From the NCBI RefSeq assembly GCF_009428905.1, contig NZ_WHYR01000004.1, positions 47,291 to 111,290 of the forward strand: 64,000 nt of DNA, given 5' to 3'. Positions 16,956 to 24,581 of the stretch are shown piece after piece. The position numbers and the translations under genes were made by a program. The stretch comes from Desulfofundulus thermobenzoicus (GTDB lineage Bacteria > Bacillota > Desulfotomaculia > Desulfotomaculales > Desulfovirgulaceae). The notes beneath the pieces were generated by a model. It was not told where the DNA came from, searched no databases, and worked only from the letters and a program-made list of their open reading frames with translations. Every line of letters starts with the position of its first letter. Positions within the stretch are counted from its first letter, which is position 1.

Positions 16956-16984
16956 ATTGTAACAAAGTCTCTTGCGGCTGTCAA
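16956..16984 (-). promoter_or_regulatory. SigA-type promoter for leader B
   Basis: TTGACA (16979-16984) and TACAAT (16956-16961) on the minus strand, spaced 17 bases. The start site would fall next to the conserved AGCAAAGGG. Confidence 0.78.
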
Positions 16985-17306
16985 TACCTTTTTTATTTTT
17001 GACTATCATTTTAATTGCCAGGTTGTTGCCACTGTAAAAACAGTTTCAGGATGTCCAGGGCAGCGGACTTCTCATTCATGGGTTTTCTCTTGTCTATGGG
17101 GCGGGTTTCGCATTCTTTACCCATTCCGTTACCTGCTGGTGGAGGGGATGCCGATAATGCACCGGGCGGAGAATGGGGTGACGAAGGCCCTAAAAATTTC
17201 AGTAGGCACCAGAAGGGGATCAGCCCCCTGAAAAAGAAATGAGACCTCGCGCGCCCAAAAAACACCAAAAATCAAGCTAAAGGAGTGTGAGGTCTCATGC
17301 TGGGTC

Positions 17307-17335
17307 TTGACGCGTACATAGTGTTGATATATACT
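17307..17335 (+). promoter_or_regulatory. Promoter of the MerR-type regulator
   Basis: TTGACG (17307-17312) and TATACT (17330-17335), spaced 17 bases, give a leader of about 25 bases before the ATG at 17365. A 10-bp inverted repeat (ATGAGACCTC 17239-17248 with GAGGTCTCAT 17289-17298) lies just upstream and could be a regulator site, although its arms are 40 bases apart. Confidence 0.65.
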
Positions 17336-17364
17336 TTACACAAAAAATTGTAGGAGAGTATGCT

Positions 17365-18084
17365 ATGACACAAGAGTCCAAAGAATGTAAGATGAGCGAT
17401 TTGGTACGATTATCCGGCGTATCCAAGCAGACAATTCACTTCTATCTCCGAGAGGGACTATTGCTGCCACCGGTACGCAGCAGCAAAAACATGGCTTATT
17501 ACGATAGATCAACGGTGGACGATATCCGCTTCATCAAAGAACTGCAGGAAAAATACTACCTACCCCTGGCAGTGATTAAGGAAATTCTAAAGGCAAAACG
17601 TGAAGGCCAAGATCTCGGTGAAAAAGATCACCTGCTTATGTTTAATCAGCTGTTTCTTCAGGCTCGAAACGGCGGTAGCGACGAACACTTTGATGAAGAT
17701 TCTTTCTTGGCTAAGACCGGCCTCACGAAAAAGGAGTTACATCAATTGAGTCTTATCGGGATTATTTCACAGCCTACCGAAACCGAAAACAGACTATTTG
17801 ACGGCTTCGACCTTGCTATCGCCAGGGCATTGAAAGAATTGATAACCATGGGGTTAGATCTGGAGGATCTTATGCTGTATGGGGACTTTTTGCGGTTGTC
17901 CCGACGTGAAGCCGAGCTTGTTCATGACCGGATCTTTAATCGGTACGCCGGAGAAAAACATCAGCCACTCAAGGAGATTCAGATTAGATTGGAAAAAGTG
18001 AAAAGCCTGCTTACCGCCAAAGCATACCGCGAATTTTTTATAAACCACCGTCATCATTATGGAACCGAAAAAGGAGGCAACTGA
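17365..18084 (+). CDS. MerR-family transcriptional regulator
   Basis: A 239-residue regulator with an N-terminal MerR winged helix (MSDLVRLSGVSKQTIHFYLREGLL) and a long helical C-terminal part without the cysteines of metal-sensing members. The ATG follows TAGGAGAG. Base composition is distinctly AT-richer than the flanking genome. It directly precedes the cytochrome b gene with a two-base gap or an overlap, so it probably controls the respiratory-enzyme cluster behind it. The signal is unknown. Confidence 0.82.
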   Translation: MTQESKECKMSDLVRLSGVSKQTIHFYLREGLLLPPVRSSKNMAYYDRSTVDDIRFIKELQEKYYLPLAVIKEILKAKREGQDLGEKDHLLMFNQLFLQARNGGSDEHFDEDSFLAKTGLTKKELHQLSLIGIISQPTETENRLFDGFDLAIARALKELITMGLDLEDLMLYGDFLRLSRREAELVHDRIFNRYAGEKHQPLKEIQIRLEKVKSLLTAKAYREFFINHRHHYGTEKGGN

Positions 18085-18085
18085 T

Positions 18086-18784
18086 GTGATCGATTTTTAC
18101 GCGGAGCATAAGATGTTGGTGTGGATAGCAGCTATCAGCCTATCCATTGCAGGTTGCCTGCTCTATTACATGACTTTCGGACCCCATACAGTATCGGGCA
18201 AAGGAATCGGCCCAGGTACCCTGGTGCGCAGATTCGGGATCCGGGAATGGATTTCCCATTGGCTGATGCTGCTCGGGTTCCTTACTTTGGCGGCTACTGG
18301 TTTCATGCAAGTTGTTCCAGGCACCGCACTGAGCCATTTAGGTCCATTTCATGGCTGGTTAGGATTCATATTTTTCCTTATTGCCTTGATAACTTTACTT
18401 GGATGGGTTCCTGACGCATTGTTCAAGCGGTATGATTGGCCTTGGTTGCTGAAGATGGGCGGATATTTTTCCCATGATCCTAAACCACTAGCGGCCGGAC
18501 GATTTAATGCCGGGCAAAAGATATATTACTGGTCGATCTTACTGGTGTTGATTGGCTTGCTGGTCAGTGCCGTCGTTATGGAACACGGCTCTCACAGTCT
18601 GGCAGGCAGAAAGGGACTGTTCTGGTGCGTTCATGGACTGCTGGGATGCCTGGCCACCATAATGGTCATCGGTCATGGCTTTCTTTCGATTTTCGTCAAT
18701 CCTGATTCAGCCCGGGTATTACGGGACGGCCGAGTTTCCAAAGCATACACCGATAAACACCATTCACTCTGGAAAGCCCCGTAG
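18086..18784 (+). CDS. Formate-dehydrogenase-gamma-like cytochrome b membrane subunit
   Basis: A membrane protein with about four to five helices. Histidines in ISHWLMLLG, PFHGWLGF and CVHGLLG/IGHGFL could bind two b haems, and the ending (FVNPDSARVLRDGRVSKAYTDKHH) is typical of FDH gamma/cytochrome b561-type subunits. The GTG at 18086 follows AAGGAGG by eight bases and is preferred over the ATG at 18059 inside the regulator gene. It would link a molybdoenzyme to the quinone pool. Confidence 0.8.
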   Translation: MIDFYAEHKMLVWIAAISLSIAGCLLYYMTFGPHTVSGKGIGPGTLVRRFGIREWISHWLMLLGFLTLAATGFMQVVPGTALSHLGPFHGWLGFIFFLIALITLLGWVPDALFKRYDWPWLLKMGGYFSHDPKPLAAGRFNAGQKIYYWSILLVLIGLLVSAVVMEHGSHSLAGRKGLFWCVHGLLGCLATIMVIGHGFLSIFVNPDSARVLRDGRVSKAYTDKHHSLWKAP

Positions 18785-18808
18785 TATACCAGGAAAGGGG
18801 TTGGCAAA

Positions 18809-19142
18809 ATGGGCAAAGCTACGGATCATATCTTGATAAATACGAAAAACTGCAATGCCTGCGGCAAATGTATTGAGGCCTGCCCAAAAGAAGTGCTTGG
18901 TAAAGTAAATATCATCTTTCATAAGCATGCCCATATTAGATGAGGCCGAACAGTGTATAGGATGCCTGAAATGCGTCAAAGCATGCCCGCAGAACGCCAT
19001 AATCTCACGCCGCGACCTGAAAAAACGGATATATCATCTGTTATTTCTGACCATAGGCATAGGAGAAGCCACCGTCATGACCATCGGGACATTAATAGGC
19101 CTAGTATCTTGCCCGACACACTCTAAGTGTTTAATATCTTGA
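18809..19142 (+). pseudogene. Two-[4Fe-4S] ferredoxin subunit broken by a frameshift
   Basis: The first frame (ATG 18809 to TGA 18943) encodes a cluster motif CNACGKCIEACP; the second frame (from about 18927) continues with CIGCLKCVKACP and a hydrophobic tail that ends at 19142. Together they make one ferredoxin-type electron carrier, split by a one-base shift near 18925-18940 at HKHAHI/ILDEAEQ. Its place between cytochrome b and the molybdoenzyme suggests it carried electrons between them. A sequencing error is an alternative. Confidence 0.7.
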
Positions 19143-19220
19143 CGATTGCCAATCAGGCAACGATTTTCAATTAAAAGGCACAATAATTAACCAGCTATAT
19201 TGGCTGGCCGGAGGTGCAAT

Positions 19221-21533
19221 ATGCAAAATACCAGGATAATCAAATCAGCCTGCCGCATGTGCCACGGAGTATGTCAAGTTCTGGTTCACATGGAAGGAGA
19301 ACGGGTAGTAAAAATTACGGGAGATCCGGAAAGCCCTACCAGTCATGGCTACATCTGCCGCAAGGGAGCTGCTTCGGTAGAATTGCTGTATCACCCTGAC
19401 CGGGTGCTGCAGCCGTTGCGCAGAGCAGGCAAACGCGGTGAAAACAAATGGACGCCAATATCCTGGGATGAAGCGCTGGATGAGATGGCGGAGCGGCTGC
19501 TCAAAATAAAACGCGAGAGCGGGCCACAGTATTTCGCTATGATGCACGGAACAGGACGACCTTATGAAAACCTGGGGGCTCGTTTTGCCAACGCTTTCGG
19601 GACGCCCAACTTCACCGGCGTAGGTCATATTTGTTTCTGGCCACGTGTTTACGCCAATATATTTACACAAGGGATGTCTGAGATGCCGGTGTGCGACGTT
19701 TACGGTCAGGGTGGAGTGGAACCTCAATGTGTACTTATATGGGGATGCAACATCACTGGTCCCAAGGGGCATAATTCGTCTGACGGAATGTGTGGGGCAC
19801 TGCTGCAAAAGGTTATAAAAAATGCCCAAAAAGTAATAGTAGTAGATCCCAGACGCATTTCCCCGGCGGAAAATGCCGACCACTGGCTGCAATTAAGACC
19901 TGGAACCGATGGAGCACTGGCGTTGGCTATGATCAACGTCATCATCGTTGAAGACTTGATCGATAGGGAGTTTGTTAATAACTACACCGTAGGATTCGAC
20001 CGTCTCAAAGAGCATATAAAGCCTTTCACGCCAGAATGGGCGGAAGAAATAGTTGGGGTAGGAGCTGAAGATATCAGAGCGGCAGCCCGCACTTACGCTA
20101 CTGTCAAACCAGCTTGTATGCAATGGGGAAATGCCGTCGACCATAGTATGTGCAACTTTCATACGGCCCGCTCGCTGCTGATACTGCGGGCAATCACGGG
20201 TAATTTACATGTACCTGGTGGAGACATTGTATTCGAACGCCCCCAGGGCTTGCGCGTTAAATTTCCGTACCTGGATATGGATTTCGCTGGATTTCGTTTT
20301 ATGCCCTTGCAGAATTACCAGTATGCCTTGGATGGAAATCATGGAAAACAAAATATATCTTCAACTAAAAGATTTATCCAGGATCGAACCCTTCAATTTC
20401 TGGACTTTTTGAAATACAATTTTTACCCTTTACTCAGGAGACTTGGCCAAAAACAAGGGGAGGGGGCAGCACTCAAACTGATGGCCGAATTAAAAGGCTC
20501 TCGGTATCCCCTGAGTCCGGTTATTCATCCGCCAACCTTCTGGAAATCTATCGTCAACAATGACCCATATCGTATCCGGGCTTTATGGATTATGGGGGCT
20601 AATCCCCTGCTCACCATGAGCAATTCATTGTTAATAGAAGAAGCTTTAAAACTAATCGAATACATAGTAGTTTCCGATTTCTTCATAACTCCTACTGCAC
20701 ATTTTGCCGATTTGTTTCTGCCAGCCTCAACCTGGCTGGAGTACGATGAGGTCCATAACTCGGGTGCCCATACTTTTAGCGTATTTCCCCGGAAAAAGGT
20801 GGTTAAGATCGGAGATACACTTGATGACCAAGAGGTCATGATCCGGTTGGCCCATCGGTTAGGCATGCATGATGCTTTTCCCTGGCGCAACCACCAGGAA
20901 CTTACCGACTGGATGCTGAAAGGCACCGGTCTGAGTTTTGAAGAATTTTGCGAAAAAGGCATTTTGACCGGTAAGGCCAGATATTATGCTTATGAGAAAG
21001 AGAAACACTTTTTTCGCACGCCTTCAGGAAAATTTGAGATATATTCTGATACCCTGGCTTCAATGGGAATTTCACCTCTCCCAATCTATCGTGAACCAGC
21101 GTTTTCACCAGTTTCAACACCTCAATTGGCCGAAAAGTATCCTCTGATATTGATTGGCGGGGTTAAAATAGCCGATTACTTCCATAGCGAAGGCCGCCAG
21201 ATAAGCTCGCTGCGCCGTAGAAATCCAGACCCACTGGTAGAAATAAACCCTAAAACTGCTGCATCTATAGGGTGTTCAGAGGGTGACTGGGTTTGGATTG
21301 AGACCCCCCATGGCCGGGTAAAAATGCGGGCCAAACTATTTGATGGGATAGCTGAGAATGTGGTCTGCGCTCAATATGCATGGTGGTTTCCTGAGGAAGC
21401 ACCACCTGAACATGGTTGGAAAAAATCAAGTATCAACCTGGCTTTCGGTGAGATGGATTATGATCCGGAAACCGGTTCGGAATCATTAAAAAGTATGCTA
21501 TGTAGAATATACCCGGCAGGCGATGATAATTAA
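19221..21533 (+). CDS. Molybdopterin-dependent oxidoreductase (DMSO-reductase superfamily, acetylene-hydratase-like)
   Basis: A 770-residue Mo/W-bis-MGD enzyme. Cluster ligands Cys11, Cys14, Cys18 and Cys46 form the N-terminal [4Fe-4S] site and ICRKG follows. Cys138 in GVGHICFW is the likely metal ligand, unlike the Sec/Cys-His pair of formate dehydrogenases. Whole-length features (start spacing, NPDPLVEINPKTA, WVWIETPHGR near the end) recall the acetylene hydratase branch. There is no Tat signal, so it should be cytoplasmic. The ATG follows GGAGGTG. The true substrate is unknown. Confidence 0.83.
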   Translation: MQNTRIIKSACRMCHGVCQVLVHMEGERVVKITGDPESPTSHGYICRKGAASVELLYHPDRVLQPLRRAGKRGENKWTPISWDEALDEMAERLLKIKRESGPQYFAMMHGTGRPYENLGARFANAFGTPNFTGVGHICFWPRVYANIFTQGMSEMPVCDVYGQGGVEPQCVLIWGCNITGPKGHNSSDGMCGALLQKVIKNAQKVIVVDPRRISPAENADHWLQLRPGTDGALALAMINVIIVEDLIDREFVNNYTVGFDRLKEHIKPFTPEWAEEIVGVGAEDIRAAARTYATVKPACMQWGNAVDHSMCNFHTARSLLILRAITGNLHVPGGDIVFERPQGLRVKFPYLDMDFAGFRFMPLQNYQYALDGNHGKQNISSTKRFIQDRTLQFLDFLKYNFYPLLRRLGQKQGEGAALKLMAELKGSRYPLSPVIHPPTFWKSIVNNDPYRIRALWIMGANPLLTMSNSLLIEEALKLIEYIVVSDFFITPTAHFADLFLPASTWLEYDEVHNSGAHTFSVFPRKKVVKIGDTLDDQEVMIRLAHRLGMHDAFPWRNHQELTDWMLKGTGLSFEEFCEKGILTGKARYYAYEKEKHFFRTPSGKFEIYSDTLASMGISPLPIYREPAFSPVSTPQLAEKYPLILIGGVKIADYFHSEGRQISSLRRRNPDPLVEINPKTAASIGCSEGDWVWIETPHGRVKMRAKLFDGIAENVVCAQYAWWFPEEAPPEHGWKKSSINLAFGEMDYDPETGSESLKSMLCRIYPAGDDN

Positions 21534-21685
21534 TTTGTGCTAAGTTGGATATGGGTTGACGGATTGGAATTGACTGGGAAACAAATCAACCATCCGGGCT
21601 TGCCGTTGACGAAAAAAATTTTTGACTCCGGCGCCTTTTTCGATTATAATTATAAGTGCGACTGCAACTGAACAGTTGTTTTCGA

Positions 21686-21759
21686 GCGGGTGTAGCTCAA
21701 TGGTAGAGCACCGGCCTTCCAAGCCGGGTACGTGGGTTCGATTCCCATCACCCGCTCCA
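21686..21759 (+). tRNA. tRNA-Gly (anticodon TCC)
   Basis: Acceptor arms GCGGGTG/CACCCGC, the D-arm GCTCAATGGTAGAGC, anticodon stem CCGGC/GCCGG around CTTCCAA, T-arm GTGGGTTCGATTCCCAT and an encoded CCA are all present. Confidence 0.97.
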
Positions 21760-21764
21760 AATTT

Positions 21765-21841
21765 CTCCCAGTAGCTCAGCTGGACAGAGCAACGGACTTC
21801 TAATCCGTGGGTCGGGGGTTCGAATCCCTCCTGGGAGGCCA
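21765..21841 (+). tRNA. tRNA-Arg (anticodon TCT)
   Basis: Acceptor arms CTCCCAG/CTGGGAG, anticodon stem ACGGA/TCCGT around CTTCTAA, T-loop GGTTCGAATCC and encoded CCA. It lies five bases after tRNA-Gly. A truncated integrase follows 120 bases later, so this tRNA may have been an integration site. Confidence 0.97.
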
Positions 21842-21958
21842 GCCATGATTTACGGGCCTTTTCCGAATTGCCGGAAAGGGCCTTTTGTTTTGAATCCGTT
21901 GTTCCTGAAACGCCCTTCCCGGCAACAACGGATTCGGCAAAAGGGGGGAAGGGGAAGT

Positions 21959-22060
21959 ATGCCAAAAGTGCTCAAATTACAAAAGCAGGCAAGCCGGACG
22001 TGGGAGGAAGTGCTGGATGATTTTCTGTTCCAGAAGAAGGCAGAGGGCAAGGCAAGCTAT
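21959..22060 (+). pseudogene. N-terminal fragment of a tyrosine recombinase (integrase)
   Basis: The ATG at 21959, behind a GGGGAAGGGGAAG stretch, opens a frame whose TWEEVLDDFLFQKKAEGKAS matches the SAM-like core-binding domain start of phage-type integrases. Similarity stops after about 33 residues, exactly where the convergent hicB gene begins, and the catalytic domain is missing. The location just downstream of tRNA-Arg fits a decayed integrative element. Confidence 0.5.
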
Positions 22061-22470
22061 GGCTGCTTTTCGTTTATGCCCAAATACTCTTTTAGGGCAT
22101 TTTGCAGTAAGTGAGAGAAATTCACATTGTGTTCCCGGGCTAAATCATCAAGCCATTTAGGTATGGTCAACGTCTTCTTGACGGCCCGATGCTTCATTTC
22201 GTCGCGGAAGGGGGGCATCCAGACTTCGACGAGAACGACAACCTGATTTGGTTCCACTTTTAGTTTGTTTACAGGGCTGGGTTCGGGAATGGGATAGCCG
22301 TCCTCCTCCAGCCCGTATAAGTGAAGGGCTAATGCTTCTTTGGCCATGCGAAGGGCTTCTTCATCGTTGTCGCCGCAGGTGTAGCATCCGGGTAAGTCGG
22401 GGAACTCTACCGAGATGCCATCGTCCGCGTAATCAAAGATGGCAGGATAGATGTATCTGTCTTTGGCCAT
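22057..22470 (-). CDS. hicB: HicB-type antitoxin
   Basis: 137 residues: an N-terminal HicB/RNase-H-like domain (YPAIFDYADDGISVEFPDLPGC, then EEALRMAKEALALHL) and a C-terminal helix-turn or ribbon-helix-helix part (LTIPKWLDDLAREHNVNFSHLLQNAL). It neutralises HicA and usually represses the operon. It is downstream of hicA, separated by 31 bases, the classical hicA-hicB order. Confidence 0.9.
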   Translation of the reverse strand: MAKDRYIYPAIFDYADDGISVEFPDLPGCYTCGDNDEEALRMAKEALALHLYGLEEDGYPIPEPSPVNKLKVEPNQVVVLVEVWMPPFRDEMKHRAVKKTLTIPKWLDDLAREHNVNFSHLLQNALKEYLGINEKQP

Positions 22471-22501
22471 AACCAGGGCCTCCTTTCAGGAAATTACGCT
22501 A

Positions 22502-22705
22502 TTACTTATCTAAACCTGCTTGCTTAAGGATACTCTTGACTGTTTTAGTCGGCAGGCTTTTTCTCGGGTGAGGGATAGTGACTAATCCTGGCCTTGTTGG
22601 GTGTTTGAATTGGTGGTGACTGCCGCTGACTCTGACAAGCACCCAGCCGGCTTCCTGCACCATGCGGATTAGTTCCTTGGATGAATATGTTTTACTCACC
22701 CTCAC
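22502..22705 (-). CDS. hicA: HicA-type mRNA interferase toxin
   Basis: A 67-residue toxin with a dsRNA-binding-like fold; the catalytic His lies in GSHHQFKHP. It degrades mRNA when free of HicB. The GTG start at 22705 could be replaced by GTG 22699. A consensus promoter lies directly upstream. Confidence 0.9.
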   Translation of the reverse strand: MRVSKTYSSKELIRMVQEAGWVLVRVSGSHHQFKHPTRPGLVTIPHPRKSLPTKTVKSILKQAGLDK

Positions 22706-22716
22706 CTCACGAGCAG

Positions 22717-22745
22717 ATTATAACACGTATAAAAACACGTGTCAA
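22717..22745 (-). promoter_or_regulatory. Consensus promoter and operator of hicAB
   Basis: On the minus strand TTGACA (22740-22745) and TATAAT (22717-22722) are spaced exactly 17 bases. The spacer holds two ACACGT/ACGTGT motifs, one inside the palindrome ACACGTGT overlapping the -35 region, a likely HicB operator. Confidence 0.8.
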
Positions 22746-23098
22746 TGGGTAATGTAAATGACTGAATGAGCCTCCGGGCTCTTTTATTTTTGCAATGGCG
22801 GTCTGGCAAGGGGTGGGTCCTTCCAGCGGGGGTAGGGGTTGCGGGTCTGGCGAGCCCCGAAATTTTTCTAGCGATAGGGCTGAAAAATTGATTTCCGTTT
22901 CCGTTTTAGGGCCTCTACAGAAAGGATTGAAGCCCTGGAAAATAAGTGTTCTGCGGTTTTTGCCCGCTGTTTTCTTTCCGCCTGCGCCCTCTTTTATGTT
23001 GCCCCTCTTGCCGGTCGGAACAGGGCAGGATATAACAAAAGATAGTAATATTGGTAACGCCAACCTTTTTTCTTTAATATTATAGTGAAAAAAGGGGG
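22746..23098. other. Gene-free stretch with a solitary CRISPR-repeat-like sequence
   Basis: No convincing gene is seen in these 350 bases. The 37-bp sequence 22897-22933 begins GTTTCCG and ends GGATTGAAGC, the style of clostridial CRISPR repeats, and is preceded by a leader-like stretch (22850-22895). There is one copy only and no cas genes, so this is at most a decayed locus. Confidence 0.25.
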
Positions 23099-23104
23099 AT
23101 GCCA

Positions 23105-23443
23105 ATGCCTGACGGTCAACACGTCCACTTTTTTTCCGGAGAGACATCCTACGAGTACGGTCACCTGCACCGTTACCAGGGTTATACCGGTCCGGCTGTC
23201 GGTCAGGGTCTGGCCCACACCCACCGTATCCGTGTGATCACTACGGTGGAGCTGGGGCATGACCATTTGATAGACGTGGAAACCGGTCCGGGTATAGCCA
23301 CTGCCGGGGGGCATGTCCATGAGTTTCGCGGGGTGACCAGCATCAGCGGCCGGCCGCCCCACAGCCACCGTTTTAGAAATGTAACCGGTCCGCCCATACC
23401 GACCATGTACGGCCAGGCGCAGGACGCCGGTACACAGGAATAA
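23105..23443 (+). CDS. YmaF-family His-rich protein
   Basis: 112 residues with about 15 histidines, many in repeated HxH pairs (HVHFF, GHLHRY, AHTHRI, GHDHLI, GHVHEF, PHSHRF) spaced about 20 residues apart. This matches the YmaF family of small proteins of unknown function, probably metal-binding and possibly spore-related. The ATG at 23105 follows GGGGG by six bases. It stands alone with its own terminator. Confidence 0.8.
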   Translation: MPDGQHVHFFSGETSYEYGHLHRYQGYTGPAVGQGLAHTHRIRVITTVELGHDHLIDVETGPGIATAGGHVHEFRGVTSISGRPPHSHRFRNVTGPPIPTMYGQAQDAGTQE

Positions 23444-23445
23444 GT

Positions 23446-23480
23446 AAAGTCCCGGGTGGTTTCACCCGGGACTTTATTTG
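23446..23480 (+). terminator. Terminator after the YmaF-family gene
   Basis: A perfect 13-bp stem AAAGTCCCGGGTG / CACCCGGGACTTT (23446-23475) is followed by ATTTG. The tail is short but the stem is strong and can work on both strands. Confidence 0.75.
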
Positions 23481-23500
23481 TGCGCCCGGCAGGGGTGGAA

Positions 23501-24065
23501 ATGAACACTCAGCCCACCGCCATCAAAATGGACGAACTGATCAAAAGGCTGTTTCACCTGTCGAAAAAGCCCTTGCTGCACATGCTGAATGCCCTGTATA
23601 ATGATCATCTTTCCGAAACGGCCGCAGTAAGCTACGGCAGCACGGAATTCATCCAGGACGACCTGGTCAATTACCCTGGCCCTGGAGGAAGAAAAGATCA
23701 CCCCCGAAGACGTCGGGGAAATGCAGGCCATAATGCTCAATATTATGGAATACCTGTACGGTAAATATGGTGGTTACCGCCGGATCGATCAGGAGGTGAA
23801 GAACATGATTAAAACATTCTACGACCCGGGCCTGGTGGAAAAAGGCCGGCGTGAGGGAATCCAGCTGGGCCGGCAGGAAGGCAGGCAGGAAGGAATCATC
23901 CTGATTTTGTTAAAACTAATCAAAAAGCGACTTGGTGCGGTACCCCAGGACATTGAAGAAAGAATCAACTCCCTGGAACTGGCCCAGCTTGAGGCGCTGG
24001 CCGAAAAGATCCTGGAAATAACCACCGAAAAAGAACTGCGGCAGGCGATTGCGCTCAGGCACTAA
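23501..24065 (+). pseudogene. Rpn/PD-(D/E)XK-transposase-family gene with internal deletion
   Basis: An N-terminal piece from ATG 23501 (DELIKRLFHLSKKPLLHMLN, then FIQDDL) runs to about 23670. From there the sequence continues in another frame with the C-terminal part: EDVGEMQAIMLNIMEYLYG and the RREGIQLGRQEGRQEG coiled segment, ending at 24065. The nuclease core between them is missing. Rpn-type proteins are recombination-promoting nucleases or transposase-like proteins found near mobile DNA. The C-terminal frame alone could still be translated. Confidence 0.65.
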
Positions 24066-24116
24066 ATCCCCTGCTTGCACGCAAATGGAAGGGTTACCCG
24101 CCCTACCAAAGATCCC

Positions 24117-24581
24117 CTAAAAAGGTCTGTCCCTTCCCGAAGTATGTGGAATATTTTTGGGGATTTGTTGCAGGTACGTAACAACGTACTGGCAGAATAA
24201 TGTGAAGTCTTCCAGCCTGGTTTGTATAATTTCATGGAGCTCCGCCGGCGTGATCTTATTATAATCGTGAATCAAGCGGTTCCGGTAACCGGCCATTCCT
24301 ATTATTTTATGGGCGAACTCACCGGGAAGTATTTTGGCGTCCTTTAACTTTTCGATCACCGAGCGATAATCTGACGGCACTCCTGCCCCGGACTTGATCA
24401 CCAGATGGCGGCCCAGGTCAAACAATGCCTCTAAAGCCCGGCGCAGTCTGTTTTCGGCGATGTCCACGGCGTCCTCGTCATTACTGAACTGATCCAAAGG
24501 CATTTGAGCCAGGGCGGCCAGGCGTTTTACCGAACTGTGTATAATTCCCATTCTTTCGGTAATGAGGGCATTATTAAACAA
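24117..24581 (-). CDS. hepT: HepT-type HEPN toxin
   Basis: 154 residues, all helical, with the HEPN RNase motif RNRLIHDY near residue 105. Members are ribonucleases silenced by AMPylation by MntA. The best start is TTG 24581, eight bases inside the end of mntA behind GGAGGGG; this gives the family-typical opening FNNALITERMGIIHSSVKRL. Confidence 0.87.
   Translation of the reverse strand: MFNNALITERMGIIHSSVKRLAALAQMPLDQFSNDEDAVDIAENRLRRALEALFDLGRHLVIKSGAGVPSDYRSVIEKLKDAKILPGEFAHKIIGMAGYRNRLIHDYNKITPAELHEIIQTRLEDFTLFCQYVVTYLQQIPKNIPHTSGRDRPF

Noticed and set aside
17239..17298. 10-bp inverted repeat as terminator
   Set aside because: The arms are 40 bases apart and no T-run follows; at most it is a regulator site.
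22795..23085. Plus-strand frame of 96 codons before the YmaF gene
   Set aside because: Pro/Phe-rich translation without a ribosome binding site; the stretch looks non-coding.
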